A program made the translations under genes and the position numbers. This document shows, in pieces, positions 33,976 to 43,338 of a stretch of DNA of 45,195 nt (positions are counted from its first letter, which is position 1; each line of letters starts with the position of its first letter). Source of the stretch: Gammaproteobacteria bacterium (GTDB taxonomy: Bacteria > Pseudomonadota > Gammaproteobacteria > HK1); NCBI GenBank assembly GCA_022824305.1, contig JAJEAD010000069.1, forward strand, positions 1-45,195. Reading direction: 5' to 3'. The notes below the pieces were generated by a model. The model was not told where the DNA came from. It was given only the letters and a program-made list of their open reading frames with translations, and did no database searches.

Positions 33976-34431
33976 TCAGGGGGTTCCGAGCCTTTCCCGG
34001 ACCGATGCGCTGAGCTGCTTCATGTCGGCCCGGCCCTGTACTCTGGGTTTCAGCCAGGCCATGACGCGGCCCATATCCTTCAAGGAAGCAGCGCCGGTTT
34101 CCGCGAGCGCGGCGGCAATCAGGTCCTGAAGGTCCTGCGGGCTCAGGGGGGCGGGCATGTACGCTTCGATGAGGGATATCTCGAAGGATTCCTGCGCGGC
34201 GAGGTCGTCGCGGCCCGCGGACTCGAAGTGCGTGAGGGAGTCGCGGCGCTGCTTCAGCATCTTCTCGAGCACCGCGATCACCCCCGCCGTGTCGAGAGTG
34301 ATGCGCTCGTCCACCTCGCGCTGCTTGATCGCGGCGCTCACCTGTCGGAGCGCGCCGAGACGCCGGCGGTCGCGCGCCCGCATCGCCGACTCGATGTCGT
34401 CCTGGATACGTTGCTTGAGGTCTTCGGACAC
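33976..34431 (-). CDS. YqeY/GatB-like domain protein
   Basis: A 151-residue helical protein from GTG 34431, chosen because SEDLKQRIQDDIESAMRARD is the normal family start. Other landmarks are LGALRQVSAAIKQREVDE, YMPAPLSPQDLQDLI and KDMGRVMAWLKPRVQGRAD. The fold resembles the tRNA-binding tail domain of GatB. Its function is not settled, although a tRNA-linked role is often proposed. In gamma- and betaproteobacteria it is a standard member of the operon between rpsU and dnaG, as here. Confidence 0.9.
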   Translation of the reverse strand: MSEDLKQRIQDDIESAMRARDRRRLGALRQVSAAIKQREVDERITLDTAGVIAVLEKMLKQRRDSLTHFESAGRDDLAAQESFEISLIEAYMPAPLSPQDLQDLIAAALAETGAASLKDMGRVMAWLKPRVQGRADMKQLSASVRERLGTP

Positions 34432-34629
34432 GGGACTCGATCGCTGATTGTCAGCGCCGCGGAGCTGGCCGGACCGCGCGAGGTTGGAGCGATGTCGGCT
34501 CACGCAGGCCGCTGAACCGGTCGGCGCCGGAGCGACGAAGGGCAGGGTACTCCGAAAGCTGCCCGACCACGCAGAGCCCGTCAACCCAATCCGTGGGCGC
34601 GGACCGCGCGGCGTCCGAGCACCGCCGCG

Positions 34630-34845
34630 TCAGTGCAGGCGAATTCGCTTCTGCGTCTCGCGGGCGATCTTCTTCAGGTGCCGCTTGACGGCGGCCGCCT
34701 TCTTGCGCTTGCGCACGGTGGTCGGCTTCTCGTAGTACTCCCGGCGCCTGACTTCGGTCAGGATGCCTGCTTTCTCGCAGGCGCGCTTGAAGCGGCGGAG
34801 CGCGACGTCGAAGGGTTCGTTTTCTTTTACCCGTACGCTTGGCAT
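34630..34845 (-). CDS. rpsU: 30S ribosomal protein S21
   Basis: Small basic ribosomal protein of 71 residues from ATG 34845. It starts [20 protein letters not shown], then CEKAGIL and [17 protein letters not shown], typical S21. S21 helps the 30S subunit recognise the mRNA 5' region. It is the first gene of the rpsU-yqeY-dnaG-rpoD operon. The 103-base gap to the divergent serine hydrolase gene holds a weak promoter candidate on the minus strand (TTTACG and TAGACT, 17 bases apart). In most relatives tsaD sits across this gap; here it is 8 kb away. Confidence 0.96.
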   Translation of the reverse strand: MPSVRVKENEPFDVALRRFKRACEKAGILTEVRRREYYEKPTTVRKRKKAAAVKRHLKKIARETQKRIRLH

Positions 34846-34948
34846 AGTGTGATTGCCTTGACCTTGGATCGTTGTGGTGGCCGCATCCCGCGGTCCGGGG
34901 AACACGAAAGTCTAGGGAATTCGCCCGGACGCGTAAAGGAGAGATTCA

Positions 34949-36157
34949 GTGAGTGATATGGCGTCTCCGGCCGGTCACCCGCCGGCTGCGCCCGGGTCCG
35001 TGAGCGCGACGAGCTTTCAGGATTCCCCGTACCGGGCGTGGGGATTCCACCACGTGCGCCAGTTCCTGCCCACCGAGCAGGTGTGGAAAGGGGCGGGGGC
35101 GCCGTCCCCCCTTCCCGAGGATCGGCGGGAGATTGCGGATATCGCCTTCGAGAGCGCTGCCGGACGGCGCATGAACGTAGGGCAGATGCTCGAGTCGAAC
35201 GCGACCGACGGCTTCATCGTGCTGCACCGCGGTGCGGTCGTCGCCGAGAGCTACGGCAACGGCATGCGCCCGCAGGATCCGCATATCCTGATGTCGACGA
35301 CGAAGTCCTTCACCGGGACGCTGGCCGGGATCCTCGCCGCACGGGGAGTGCTCGACGTCGGGGCACGGGTCACGGAGCTGCTGCCGGCTCTGCGCGGGAC
35401 CGGTTACGACGGCGCGACCCTGCGCCACCTCCTCGACATGCGGGCGGGTCTCGACTACCGGGAGGACTACGACGATCCGCAGAGCGACTTCGCCGCCCTG
35501 GACGCAGCCGGGGGCTGGCGTCCGCCGATTCGTCCCGACGGTCCCCGCACCCTGCTCGAATTCATGCGTACCGTGCGCTCCGGTTCCTCGCACGGCGGCC
35601 CCTTCCACTACGTCTCGGCCAACTCGATCGTTCTCGGCTGGGCGCTCGAGGCGGCGACCGGCGAGCGATTCGCGGAGCTCCTCTCTCGCTGCGTCTGGCA
35701 GCCCATGGGGGCGGAGTTCGACGCATACGTGGTGCTCGACTCGCGAGGGATGTCGCAGACCGAAGGGGGCCTCGCGGTGACCTTGCGCGATCTCGCGCGC
35801 TTCGGCGAGCTGCACCGCCGAGGAGGGGATTGGGAAGGACACCGGGTGGTGCCGGCCGCGTGGATCGAGGACATGAGGGCGAACGGCGATGTGCAGGCGT
35901 GGAACGATGGCGTGTTCGCGCAGGATCTGCCCGGTCACCACTACCGTTCCCAGTGGTACACGCATCGCGCGCATCCGCACCGTCCCTTCTTCACCCTCGG
36001 CGCCTTCGGCCAGAGCGTGTACGTGGACCCGGCGGCGGAAGCGGTGATCGCGAAGCTTAGCTGCCATCCGGCCATGGTGGACGCCGAGCGCTTCGACGAG
36101 ATGTTCTGCGCCTTTCGCGCCGTGTGCGACTGGTGCAAGGCCGAAGGAGGGGAGTGA
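34949..36157 (+). CDS. serine hydrolase resembling 6-aminohexanoate-dimer hydrolase (NylB), copy 1
   Basis: A 402-residue protein of the beta-lactamase/penicillin-recognising fold, from GTG 34949 with AGGAG upstream. The catalytic set has clear counterparts of NylB: S116 and K119 in MSTTKS, and Y221 in FHYVSANS. NylB Tyr170 and Asp181, which shape the dimer-binding site, match Y174 (REDYDDPQSD) and D185 (AALDAAGGW). NylB Asn266 is replaced by Glu (E272 in SQTEGGLA). No signal peptide is present, so it should act in the cytoplasm. It is one base away from a second copy and upstream of a complete peptide importer. Likely activity is hydrolysis of small amides or esters; nylon-oligomer activity is not proven. 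Confidence 0.8.
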   Translation: MSDMASPAGHPPAAPGSVSATSFQDSPYRAWGFHHVRQFLPTEQVWKGAGAPSPLPEDRREIADIAFESAAGRRMNVGQMLESNATDGFIVLHRGAVVAESYGNGMRPQDPHILMSTTKSFTGTLAGILAARGVLDVGARVTELLPALRGTGYDGATLRHLLDMRAGLDYREDYDDPQSDFAALDAAGGWRPPIRPDGPRTLLEFMRTVRSGSSHGGPFHYVSANSIVLGWALEAATGERFAELLSRCVWQPMGAEFDAYVVLDSRGMSQTEGGLAVTLRDLARFGELHRRGGDWEGHRVVPAAWIEDMRANGDVQAWNDGVFAQDLPGHHYRSQWYTHRAHPHRPFFTLGAFGQSVYVDPAAEAVIAKLSCHPAMVDAERFDEMFCAFRAVCDWCKAEGGE

Positions 36158-36158
36158 G

Positions 36159-37358
36159 ATGTTCGACACGGTCGGTCTCATGCGGGGTTTCCCGCCGCCT
36201 GCCGGGAGTCAGGTCACCATCGCCAACATGCAGGATGGCCCCTGGAACCGCTGGGCATTCCGCAACATGCGCCGGTTGCTGCCTACCGCCAACGTGTGGC
36301 GGGGAGACGGGGAGTGCGCGGAGCTGCCCGTCGCCTCCGTCCATCTCGACGACGTGGAGTTCGAGAGCGCCACGGGCGGCACGCGCACCGTCAGGGAAAT
36401 GCTGGACGAGGGCTTTACCGACGGGTTCGTGGTGCTGCACGAGGGCGCAATCGCGAGCGAGCGCTACGCGGCGGGGGTCGAAGCCCACGAGCCGCACCTG
36501 CTCATGTCGGTGACGAAGTCCTTCGCCGGCTCGCTCGCGGGCATCGTCGCCGGCCGGGGCCTGCTCTCGCCGGAGGACCTCGTGACGGACATCGTCCCCG
36601 AGGTCACGGGTTCCGCCTACGACGGCGCGCGGGTGCGCCACGTGCTCGACATGAGCGTCTCGATGGACTACGACGAGGACTACGAGAATCCGCAGAGCGA
36701 CGTCGCGCTGCTCGATGTGGCGGCGGGCTGGAGGCCGGCGCGGGAAGGGGCGCCGGACAATCTGCGCGACTACATCCCGAGCATGCGCAAGGCCGGGGGG
36801 GAGCACGGGGTCGCGTTCCACTACGTCTCCACCAACACCGACCTGCTCGGCTGGATTCTGGAGCGCGTGAGCGGCACGGACTTCGCGACGCTGCTCTCGC
36901 GGGAGATATGGCAGTCGATGGGCGCCGAGTTCGATGCCTACGTGACGGTGGACCGGCTGGGAGCGCCCCAGACCGACGGAGGCCTGTGCGTCGCGACGAG
37001 GGACCTCGCCCGATTCGGCCTGTTGCACCTGCAGCACGGGGTGATGCAGGGCCGGCGCATCGTTCCCGAGGAGTGGATCCGCGACTTTCGGGAGAACGGC
37101 GACGCCGAAGCCTGGGACCGGGGCAGCTTCGCGGAGTTCTTGCCGGGCTTTCACTACCGCTCCAAGTGGTACACGGACCGACGGGATCCGCACCGTCCCT
37201 GCCTCGGGCTGGGGATCCATGGGCAGTTTCTCTTCGTGGACCCGGTTGCGGGAGTGGTGATCGCGAAGCATTCCAGCCATCCTCGGCCTGCCGACGAAGC
37301 TTACTTCGACGACACGGTACGGGCCTTCGAGGCCATCGCGCACGCCCTGGCCGGATAG
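36159..37358 (+). CDS. serine hydrolase resembling 6-aminohexanoate-dimer hydrolase (NylB), copy 2
   Basis: A 399-residue paralogue of the preceding gene, from ATG 36159 with GGAGGGG in the end of copy 1. The catalytic residues are S117 and K120 (MSVTKS) and Y222 (HYVSTNTDLLGW). The NylB counterparts of Tyr170 and Asp181 are Y175 (YDEDYENPQSD) and D186 (LLDVAAGW). At the Asn266 position it has Asp (D273 in PQTDGGL). It matches NylB more closely than copy 1 does, for example NRWAF near residue 30 and GIHGQFLFVDP near the end. The two copies differ too much for a recent duplication. They form one operon and may split substrates or form different specificities. Confidence 0.82.
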   Translation: MFDTVGLMRGFPPPAGSQVTIANMQDGPWNRWAFRNMRRLLPTANVWRGDGECAELPVASVHLDDVEFESATGGTRTVREMLDEGFTDGFVVLHEGAIASERYAAGVEAHEPHLLMSVTKSFAGSLAGIVAGRGLLSPEDLVTDIVPEVTGSAYDGARVRHVLDMSVSMDYDEDYENPQSDVALLDVAAGWRPAREGAPDNLRDYIPSMRKAGGEHGVAFHYVSTNTDLLGWILERVSGTDFATLLSREIWQSMGAEFDAYVTVDRLGAPQTDGGLCVATRDLARFGLLHLQHGVMQGRRIVPEEWIRDFRENGDAEAWDRGSFAEFLPGFHYRSKWYTDRRDPHRPCLGLGIHGQFLFVDPVAGVVIAKHSSHPRPADEAYFDDTVRAFEAIAHALAG

Positions 37359-37373
37359 ACGCCCGGCCCGCTG

Positions 37374-37403
37374 CCGCCTGCCCGGCTCCCCTCGGACGGG
37401 CGG
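37374..37403. terminator. hairpin after the second serine hydrolase gene
   Basis: An 11-base-pair stem with one G-T pair and one mismatch: CCGCCTGCCCG and CGGACGGGCGG around an eight-base loop, 16 bases after the stop. There is no U-run. It could be a partial terminator or an mRNA stability element separating hydrolase and transporter messages. The rest of the 226-base gap shows nothing else. Confidence 0.35.
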
Positions 37404-37584
37404 TCTCAATGCGCCCCCTCCGGCGACCGGATACCCCGACCGCCACCATCCGGAAATCGCCCGTCCCCGGCACGGTCGGGCGCCCGTCGATGGGAGGCGA
37501 CAGCCTTCCGGCCTTTCTTGCCAGTCCCCGGGGATTCGCTCAGACTGCGGCGGGTTCGGACGAGGTGGAATGGAGGACAGAGAA

Positions 37585-39189
37585 GTGAGTAACGCATTCA
37601 CGAACTTCAGGCGCTTGACGCTCATCTGCCTGCTCGCGGTGGCCGGCATCCTGCTCGGTACCGCCCGCTCCCCGGCGCACGCGCAGGGAACCCTCATCTG
37701 GGCTCTGCCCGCCGGCGCCAGCGTGCTCGATCCGCACGTGACCTGTGGCTGGCTCAGCCGGGGGGTGACGCAGCAGGTATTCGAGAGCTTCGTGCAGCAG
37801 GACCTCTCCCGGCTCCACGACGAGACACCGGCTCCGCTCGTGCCGCGCCTCGCCGAGTCCTGGGATATCTCCGAGGACGGGCGGGTCTACACCTTCAACC
37901 TGCGCAGCGGCGTTCGCTTCCACGACGGGACCCCCTTCGATGCCGAGGCGGTCAAGTTCAACTTCGATCGCTTCATGGACACGGAGGCACCGCACTTCAG
38001 CGAGCTGGCGCAGGCCTACTTCATGTTCGCGGGCGGCGCCGCGGACATCGAGTCCTACCGGATCGTCGATGCGATGACCTTCGAGGTTACCCTGAAGGCG
38101 CGAAACAATGAGTGGATCCGGAGCACGCTCGAGGACTGCCCCACGCTTTTCTTTGTCAGCCCCGCCGCGATCGAGGAGTTCGGCAACGACGCGATTCCGC
38201 TGCACCCGGTCGGGACCGGCCCCTTCAAGTTCGTGGAGCGCGAGGAGGGCGTGAAGATCGTGCTCGAGCGCAACGACGACTACTGGGGCCGGAAGGCGAA
38301 GCTCGACCAGGTCATCTACCGGCGCCTGGAGGAGCCCGCCACCCGGCTCAACGCCCTGCTCGCGGGTGAGGCGAACCTGATCCAGGAGCCGCCCTGGGAC
38401 GAGATCGAGGGGCTGCAGGAGGAAGGCTTCGTCTACTCGGAGAACCGCAATCCCCCGTGGCTGTGGTACCTGATCTTCAACTTCAAGAACCCGACCATGC
38501 AGGACGTGCGCGTTCGCAAGGCCATCAACATGGCCATCGACCGCGAGGGGATCGTACGGGAGATCACGCGCAACACCGCCACCCCCGCCTACGGGATGCT
38601 GAGTCGGGGGACCCATGCCCACGATCCCGACTACCAGGGGCTCGGCTACGATCCGGAGGGGGCTCGCCAGTTGCTGGCGGAGGCGGGCTATCCCGACGGG
38701 CTGGAGATCGACTTCGACATCCCCCAGTACGGCTACGGGGAGCTGGTCGAGAAGTGGATCCAGCGTGATCTCAAGAAGGTCGGCATCACCCTGAACCTGA
38801 ACAAGATGGAGTGGCTCGCCTATCTCGACAAATGGAATGCCGGGATGCCGGAAGAGCTCGAGATGAACGAGATCGGCTGGGGTCAGCAGATTCCGGGCTG
38901 GCTGGGCCTCATCGCACGCTGCGACCGCCATCCCTGGGACGGCTCCAACGTCGGCTGGTACTGTAATCCGAAGGCGGACGAGTTCTTCAAGAAGGCCCTG
39001 CAGGCCGGCGACGAAGCCGAATCGGCCGCACTGTACGCGCAGGCCAATGACGTGGTGATGGGAGAGGACGTGGCGTTCGCCCCGCTCTATCACTATTACA
39101 ATCCCCTGGTGCTGCATCCTTCGGTGAAGGGTTTCGTGAACTCGACCGCGAACTGGTGGGATCTGTCCACGGTCTGGATCGAGGAGTGA
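37585..39189 (+). CDS. peptide/nickel-type ABC transporter substrate-binding protein
   Basis: Periplasmic receptor of 534 residues (SBP_bac_5 family). GTG 37585 is preferred because GGAGG lies eight bases upstream; ATG 37570 precedes it by five codons. The signal peptide (FRRLTLICLLAVAGILLG) ends at AHAQ. Family landmarks are VTQQVFESFVQQD, RVYTFNLRSGVRFHDGTPFD, VGTGPFKFVE and VRKAINMAIDREGIV. It should deliver a small peptide-like, amine or chelate ligand to the following permeases. Its position directly after two cytoplasmic NylB-like hydrolases suggests the ligand may be an amide-bonded compound. Confidence 0.88.
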   Translation: MSNAFTNFRRLTLICLLAVAGILLGTARSPAHAQGTLIWALPAGASVLDPHVTCGWLSRGVTQQVFESFVQQDLSRLHDETPAPLVPRLAESWDISEDGRVYTFNLRSGVRFHDGTPFDAEAVKFNFDRFMDTEAPHFSELAQAYFMFAGGAADIESYRIVDAMTFEVTLKARNNEWIRSTLEDCPTLFFVSPAAIEEFGNDAIPLHPVGTGPFKFVEREEGVKIVLERNDDYWGRKAKLDQVIYRRLEEPATRLNALLAGEANLIQEPPWDEIEGLQEEGFVYSENRNPPWLWYLIFNFKNPTMQDVRVRKAINMAIDREGIVREITRNTATPAYGMLSRGTHAHDPDYQGLGYDPEGARQLLAEAGYPDGLEIDFDIPQYGYGELVEKWIQRDLKKVGITLNLNKMEWLAYLDKWNAGMPEELEMNEIGWGQQIPGWLGLIARCDRHPWDGSNVGWYCNPKADEFFKKALQAGDEAESAALYAQANDVVMGEDVAFAPLYHYYNPLVLHPSVKGFVNSTANWWDLSTVWIEE

Positions 39190-39304
39190 GCGTCCGATCA
39201 TCGCCGGGGCCCGCCGGAATCGAGGCGGGTCCCGGCACCAGACTGCGTACGTACGCGCACGCGCGAGGGTAGTCCGGCCCGGCCGGGTGCCCGGGAGGAC
39301 TGAG

Positions 39305-40276
39305 GTGGGCTGGTTCATCGCCGGGCGCTTGCTCGCCGCCATTCCGGTGCTCTTCGGAGTGTCGGTGGTGGTGTTCACGCTGCTGCACTTCGCGCCCGGG
39401 GACGTCGCATCGGTGCTCGCGGGGCCGATGGCGTCGGAAGCGATCAAGGAGGCGATCCGGGAATCGCTGGGCCTCAATCGCCCCCTTCCCGTGCAGTTCC
39501 TGAAGTGGCTGGGCAATCTTCTCCACGGCGACTTCGGCACCTCTCTCGTCTACAAGCGCCCGGTCGCGGAGTTCATCTTCGAGAAGTTCTTCAACACCGC
39601 GCTGATGGCGGTCTCGGGGGCCCTGCTCGCCTGCATGATCGGCATCACCATCGGCATATTCGCGGCCAGCAAGGCCCACTCCCTCTTCGACCGGGTGACG
39701 ATGGCCGTCACCATGGTCGTCGGCAGCACCCCGCTCTTCTGGCTGGGACTGATCCTGGTCCTGCTCTTCGCCCTCACCTGGCGAGTGTTCCCGGCGACCG
39801 GCATGACCAGTCCCGTCGGCGGAGGCGGCTTCCTGGATGTCGTGCGCCACCTGGTGCTGCCCGCGGTGGCGGCGGCCATGCCCTCCGCCGCCATCATCTC
39901 GCGCACCGCACGCGCCTGCATGATCGAGACCCTGGGACAGAACTACATCAGGGTGGCCCGAGCCAAGGGCCTGCGACGCAACCTGATCCTGCGCAAGCAC
40001 GCCTTCCGGAACGCGCTGCCCCCGATCGCCACGGTGTGCGGTCTGGAGCTCGCCTTCCTGTTGACGGGCGTCTTCTTCGTCGAGGTGGTGTTCGCGTGGC
40101 CGGGTCTCGGCAACGCGCTCTACTACGCGATCATCGCTCATGACATCCCCACCGTGCAGGCCGCGGTGCTCCTCATCGCCCTCAGCTTCGTGGTGATCAA
40201 CCTCGCGGTGGACGTGCTGAACGCGTGGCTGGATCCCCGGATCCGGGTGAGCACAGCGCGGCAGGGGGGGCGATGA
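39305..40276 (+). CDS. peptide-type ABC transporter permease, DppB family
   Basis: First permease, 323 residues from GTG 39305 with GGGAGG six bases upstream. It begins GWFIAGRLLAAIPVLFGVSV, then FTLLHFAPGD. The loop RAKGLRRNLILRKHAFRNAL is the EAA motif that contacts the ATPases. It ends DVLNAWLDPRIRV, the common DppB tail. It has about six membrane segments. The gene follows the binding-protein gene by about 115 bases, a gap that includes the palindrome GCGTACGTACGC at 39245-39256, and overlaps the next permease gene. Confidence 0.9.
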   Translation: MGWFIAGRLLAAIPVLFGVSVVVFTLLHFAPGDVASVLAGPMASEAIKEAIRESLGLNRPLPVQFLKWLGNLLHGDFGTSLVYKRPVAEFIFEKFFNTALMAVSGALLACMIGITIGIFAASKAHSLFDRVTMAVTMVVGSTPLFWLGLILVLLFALTWRVFPATGMTSPVGGGGFLDVVRHLVLPAVAAAMPSAAIISRTARACMIETLGQNYIRVARAKGLRRNLILRKHAFRNALPPIATVCGLELAFLLTGVFFVEVVFAWPGLGNALYYAIIAHDIPTVQAAVLLIALSFVVINLAVDVLNAWLDPRIRVSTARQGGR

Positions 40277-41205
40277 AGGGGCATTCCCCGGATCGCGCCA
40301 TCGTCCCCGCTGACGCGCGGGGAAGCGCGAGTGTCGGCGTTACGAGCGGCACGCGGAGCGGGCTTCGCGGCCTCGCGGGAGCGTGGCGCGCCTACCGGCG
40401 CGACCGCTCCTCGCTGATCGCGCTGGTTTTCCTCCTCATGGTCGCCGGCGCCTCGCTCCTCGCCCCGGCAATCGCGCCTCACGATCCCAGCGATGCGGTC
40501 ACCTTCCGGCATGCGGCGCCCATGAGCGAAGGCCTCGTCCTCGGTGCGGACGGGGACGGAAGGGACGTGCTGTCGAGGCTGCTGTGGGGCGGGCGGATAT
40601 CGCTGATGGTCGCCGTCCTGCCCACCCTGCTCGCGCTCGCCCTCAGTCTCGTTATCGGCATCGCGGCGGGCTACTTCGGCCGCTGGTCCGATCACGTCGC
40701 GATGCGGATCCTGGACATGGTGTTCGCCTTTCCGCTCGTGCTCCTCGCCATCGTGATCGCGAGCATGCTGAGCCCCGGTATCCTCACCGTGACCGTTGCG
40801 ATCATGGTGGCGCTCACGCCCTACATCACCCGACTGGTGCGCACCGCTACGCAGTCCGTCAAGGGCCTGCCCTTCATCGAGGCGGCCCATGCTGCCGGCG
40901 CGGGCGAGCTTGCCATCGTTACCCGCTACGTCCTGCCCAACGTGCTCGCGCCCGCGCTCGTCTACGCCACCACCCTCATGGGCTTCATGATGGTGGTCGG
41001 AGCAGGCTTGAGCTTCCTTGGACTCGGCACCCAGCCCCCGGACGCGGACTGGGGGGTGATGGTGGCCGACGGGCGCGCGGTGCTGCGCAAGGCGCCGCAC
41101 GTCACCATCATTCCGGGGGTGATGATCATCCTCGTGTCGCTGTCCTTCGCGTTTGTCGGGGACGGACTGCGCGATGCCCTCGATCCGCGCCGGCGGCACC
41201 GTTGA
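40273..41205 (+). CDS. peptide-type ABC transporter permease, DppC family
   Basis: Second permease, 310 residues, with its ATG overlapping the previous stop (ATGA). The N-terminus has a poorly conserved cytoplasmic extension of about 40 residues. Recognisable parts are LGADGDGRDVLSRLLWGGRI, the EAA loop EAAHAAGAGELAIVTRYVLP, and the ending FVGDGLRDALDPRRR. It forms the translocation pore with the preceding DppB-type permease. Confidence 0.9.
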   Translation: MKGHSPDRAIVPADARGSASVGVTSGTRSGLRGLAGAWRAYRRDRSSLIALVFLLMVAGASLLAPAIAPHDPSDAVTFRHAAPMSEGLVLGADGDGRDVLSRLLWGGRISLMVAVLPTLLALALSLVIGIAAGYFGRWSDHVAMRILDMVFAFPLVLLAIVIASMLSPGILTVTVAIMVALTPYITRLVRTATQSVKGLPFIEAAHAAGAGELAIVTRYVLPNVLAPALVYATTLMGFMMVVGAGLSFLGLGTQPPDADWGVMVADGRAVLRKAPHVTIIPGVMIILVSLSFAFVGDGLRDALDPRRRHR

Positions 41206-41218
41206 TGGACCGGGTCCG

Positions 41219-42214
41219 ATGAGCGAGCCGCTGCTCTGCGTCGAGGGGCTGCGGACCTCCTTCCACCTCGAGGGTGGAGTGCTGCGCGCCGTGAACGACG
41301 TCTCCTTCGCGCTCGAGCCGGGACGCGTCCTCGGCATCGTGGGGGAGTCGGGCTCGGGCAAGAGCGTGACCGCGCTCTCGATCCTGCGCCTCGTGGATCC
41401 GCCCGGCCGGATCGAGGGCGGACGCATCCGCTTCCGTGGCCGCGACCTGCTCGATCTCAGCGAAGCGGAGATGGAGCGGGAGATCCGCGGGGACCGGATC
41501 GGCATGATCTTCCAGGACCCCATGACCTCGCTCAACCCGGTGTTTCCGGTGGGCGTTCAGATCGCCGAGGTCGTGGAAGCCCATCAGAACGCGACCCGGG
41601 AAGAGAGTCGGCGCCGGGCCATCGAGCTGCTGGGTCTGGTGGGGATTCCCCACCCGGAGGACCGCTTTTCCGACTACCCCCATCACTTCAGCGGCGGCAT
41701 GCGCCAGCGCGTCCTCATCGCCGCCGCCATCGCCTCGCAGCCCGACATCCTGATTGCCGACGAACCCACCACCGCCCTCGACGTCACGATCCAGGCCCAG
41801 ATCCTGGGTCTGCTCGGCGACCTGCAGCGCCGCTTCGGCACCGCAATGGTGCTGATTACCCACGACCTCGGCGTCATCGCGACGATGGCCGACGACGTCA
41901 TGGTGATGTACGCGGGGCGTGCCGTCGAACAGGGAAGTGCGCAGGACGTCTTCGAGCGCCCTCGGCATCCCTACACGCAGGGACTCTTCGATTCCCTCAT
42001 CCGACTCGACGATTCGCCGCACTCCGAGCTCCGGCCCATTCCCGGAAACCCGCCGGTGCCGATCGACCTGCCGCCCGGCTGCAGCTTCCGCCCGCGGTGC
42101 CGCCACGCGATGGACATCTGCGGCCTCGAGGTGCCCTCGCTGCTACCAGGCGCCGGCCGGCGCCGGGTGGCCTGCCACCTGGCGAGCGCGCAGCCCGCGA
42201 GTCCGGCCGCATGA
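41219..42214 (+). CDS. peptide-type ABC transporter ATP-binding protein, DppD family
   Basis: First ATPase of the complete importer, 331 residues from ATG 41219. Walker A is GESGSGKS, the Q-loop region is [13 protein letters not shown], the signature is FSGGMRQR, Walker B is [12 protein letters not shown], and the H-loop is ITHDLGV. The C-terminal motif [14 protein letters not shown] is the cysteine-rich oligo_HPY signature. The stop overlaps the next ATG. Confidence 0.91.
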   Translation: MSEPLLCVEGLRTSFHLEGGVLRAVNDVSFALEPGRVLGIVGESGSGKSVTALSILRLVDPPGRIEGGRIRFRGRDLLDLSEAEMEREIRGDRIGMIFQDPMTSLNPVFPVGVQIAEVVEAHQNATREESRRRAIELLGLVGIPHPEDRFSDYPHHFSGGMRQRVLIAAAIASQPDILIADEPTTALDVTIQAQILGLLGDLQRRFGTAMVLITHDLGVIATMADDVMVMYAGRAVEQGSAQDVFERPRHPYTQGLFDSLIRLDDSPHSELRPIPGNPPVPIDLPPGCSFRPRCRHAMDICGLEVPSLLPGAGRRRVACHLASAQPASPAA

Positions 42215-43185
42215 GCCCCCCGCTTCTACGCGTGCGCGATCTGGAGAAGCACTTCGTGCTCGCGCGGCGCCGCATCTTCGACGCCCCGGAGGTGCTGCGC
42301 GCACTCGACGGCGTCAGCTTCGAGCTCGCGGCGGGCGAAACCCTGGGCGTGGTGGGCGAGAGCGGCTGCGGAAAGACCACCATGGCCCGCCTGGTGCTGC
42401 GTCTCCTTGAGCCGACGCGCGGCGAGATCGTCCTCGACGGAACGGACATGCTGGACTGCTCGAAGAGCGAGCTGCGCCGGCTGCGCCGCGAAATGCAGAT
42501 CGTTTTCCAGGACCCGCTGTCTTCGCTCAATCCCCGCATGACGGTGGGCGTGTCGGTGACCGAGCCGATGCGCTTCCACGACATCGGCACGCGGACGGAG
42601 CGCGTGGAGCGCGCGGTCGAGCTGCTCGAAGTGGTCGGCATGGGGCCCGAGGTGCTCGAGCGCTACCCGCACGAGTTCTCGGGCGGACAATGCCAACGGA
42701 TCTCGATCGCACGGGCGCTGACCCTGCAGCCCCGGCTGGTGGTGCTCGATGAGCCGGTATCGGCCCTCGACGTGTCGATCCGCGCCCAGATCCTCAAGCT
42801 GCTGCTCGACCTTCAGGAGCGCTTCAGCCTCACTTACCTGTTCATATCGCACGATCTCAGCGTGGTGAAGCGCTTCTGCCGGCGCACTGCCGTGCTCTAC
42901 CTGGGCAAGCTGGTCGAGCTCTGCGAGAGCGAGAGGCTCTACCGCGAACCGCTGCATCCCTACACCCGGGCGCTCATCGACGCCATTCCGAGCCTCGACC
43001 CCACGGCCCGATCGCGGGGGTCGCTGCGCGGTCTGGAGGGTGACGTGCCGAGCGCCGTCAATCCCCCCCGCGGGTGCCGCTTCCACACGCGCTGCCCACA
43101 TCGAATGGCGGTATGCTCCGAACGCGAGCCGCCGCTGGTGGACGTCGGGGGCGGACACCGGGTTGCCTGCTTTCTCAACCAGTAG
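42211..43185 (+). CDS. peptide-type ABC transporter ATP-binding protein, DppF family
   Basis: Second ATPase, 324 residues. Walker A is GESGCGKT, the Q-loop region is [13 protein letters not shown], the signature is FSGGQCQR (with Cys where Arg is more common), Walker B is [12 protein letters not shown], and the H-loop is ISHDLSVV. The C-terminus has [15 protein letters not shown]. It ends the operon of two hydrolases, binding protein, two permeases and two ATPases. A 153-base gap without recognised features follows before tsaD. Confidence 0.91.
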   Translation: MSPPLLRVRDLEKHFVLARRRIFDAPEVLRALDGVSFELAAGETLGVVGESGCGKTTMARLVLRLLEPTRGEIVLDGTDMLDCSKSELRRLRREMQIVFQDPLSSLNPRMTVGVSVTEPMRFHDIGTRTERVERAVELLEVVGMGPEVLERYPHEFSGGQCQRISIARALTLQPRLVVLDEPVSALDVSIRAQILKLLLDLQERFSLTYLFISHDLSVVKRFCRRTAVLYLGKLVELCESERLYREPLHPYTRALIDAIPSLDPTARSRGSLRGLEGDVPSAVNPPRGCRFHTRCPHRMAVCSEREPPLVDVGGGHRVACFLNQ

Positions 43186-43338
43186 CGCGCGGCACCGCAC
43201 CAGGATGGAGAGGCAGGACGTGGCGAAGTGCACATGCCCGAGATCCGAGCGGTCCGTCCGGAGCGTGACGGTGCGGCGAAGCGGGGCCGGCGCGAGGCCC
43301 GGGTTTCCGGCGCGCTGAGAGATCGGGAGCTTCACGCA

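Noticed and set aside
39245..39256. The 12-base palindrome GCGTACGTACGC
   Set aside because: Single copy, no promoter elements around it; too short to call an operator.
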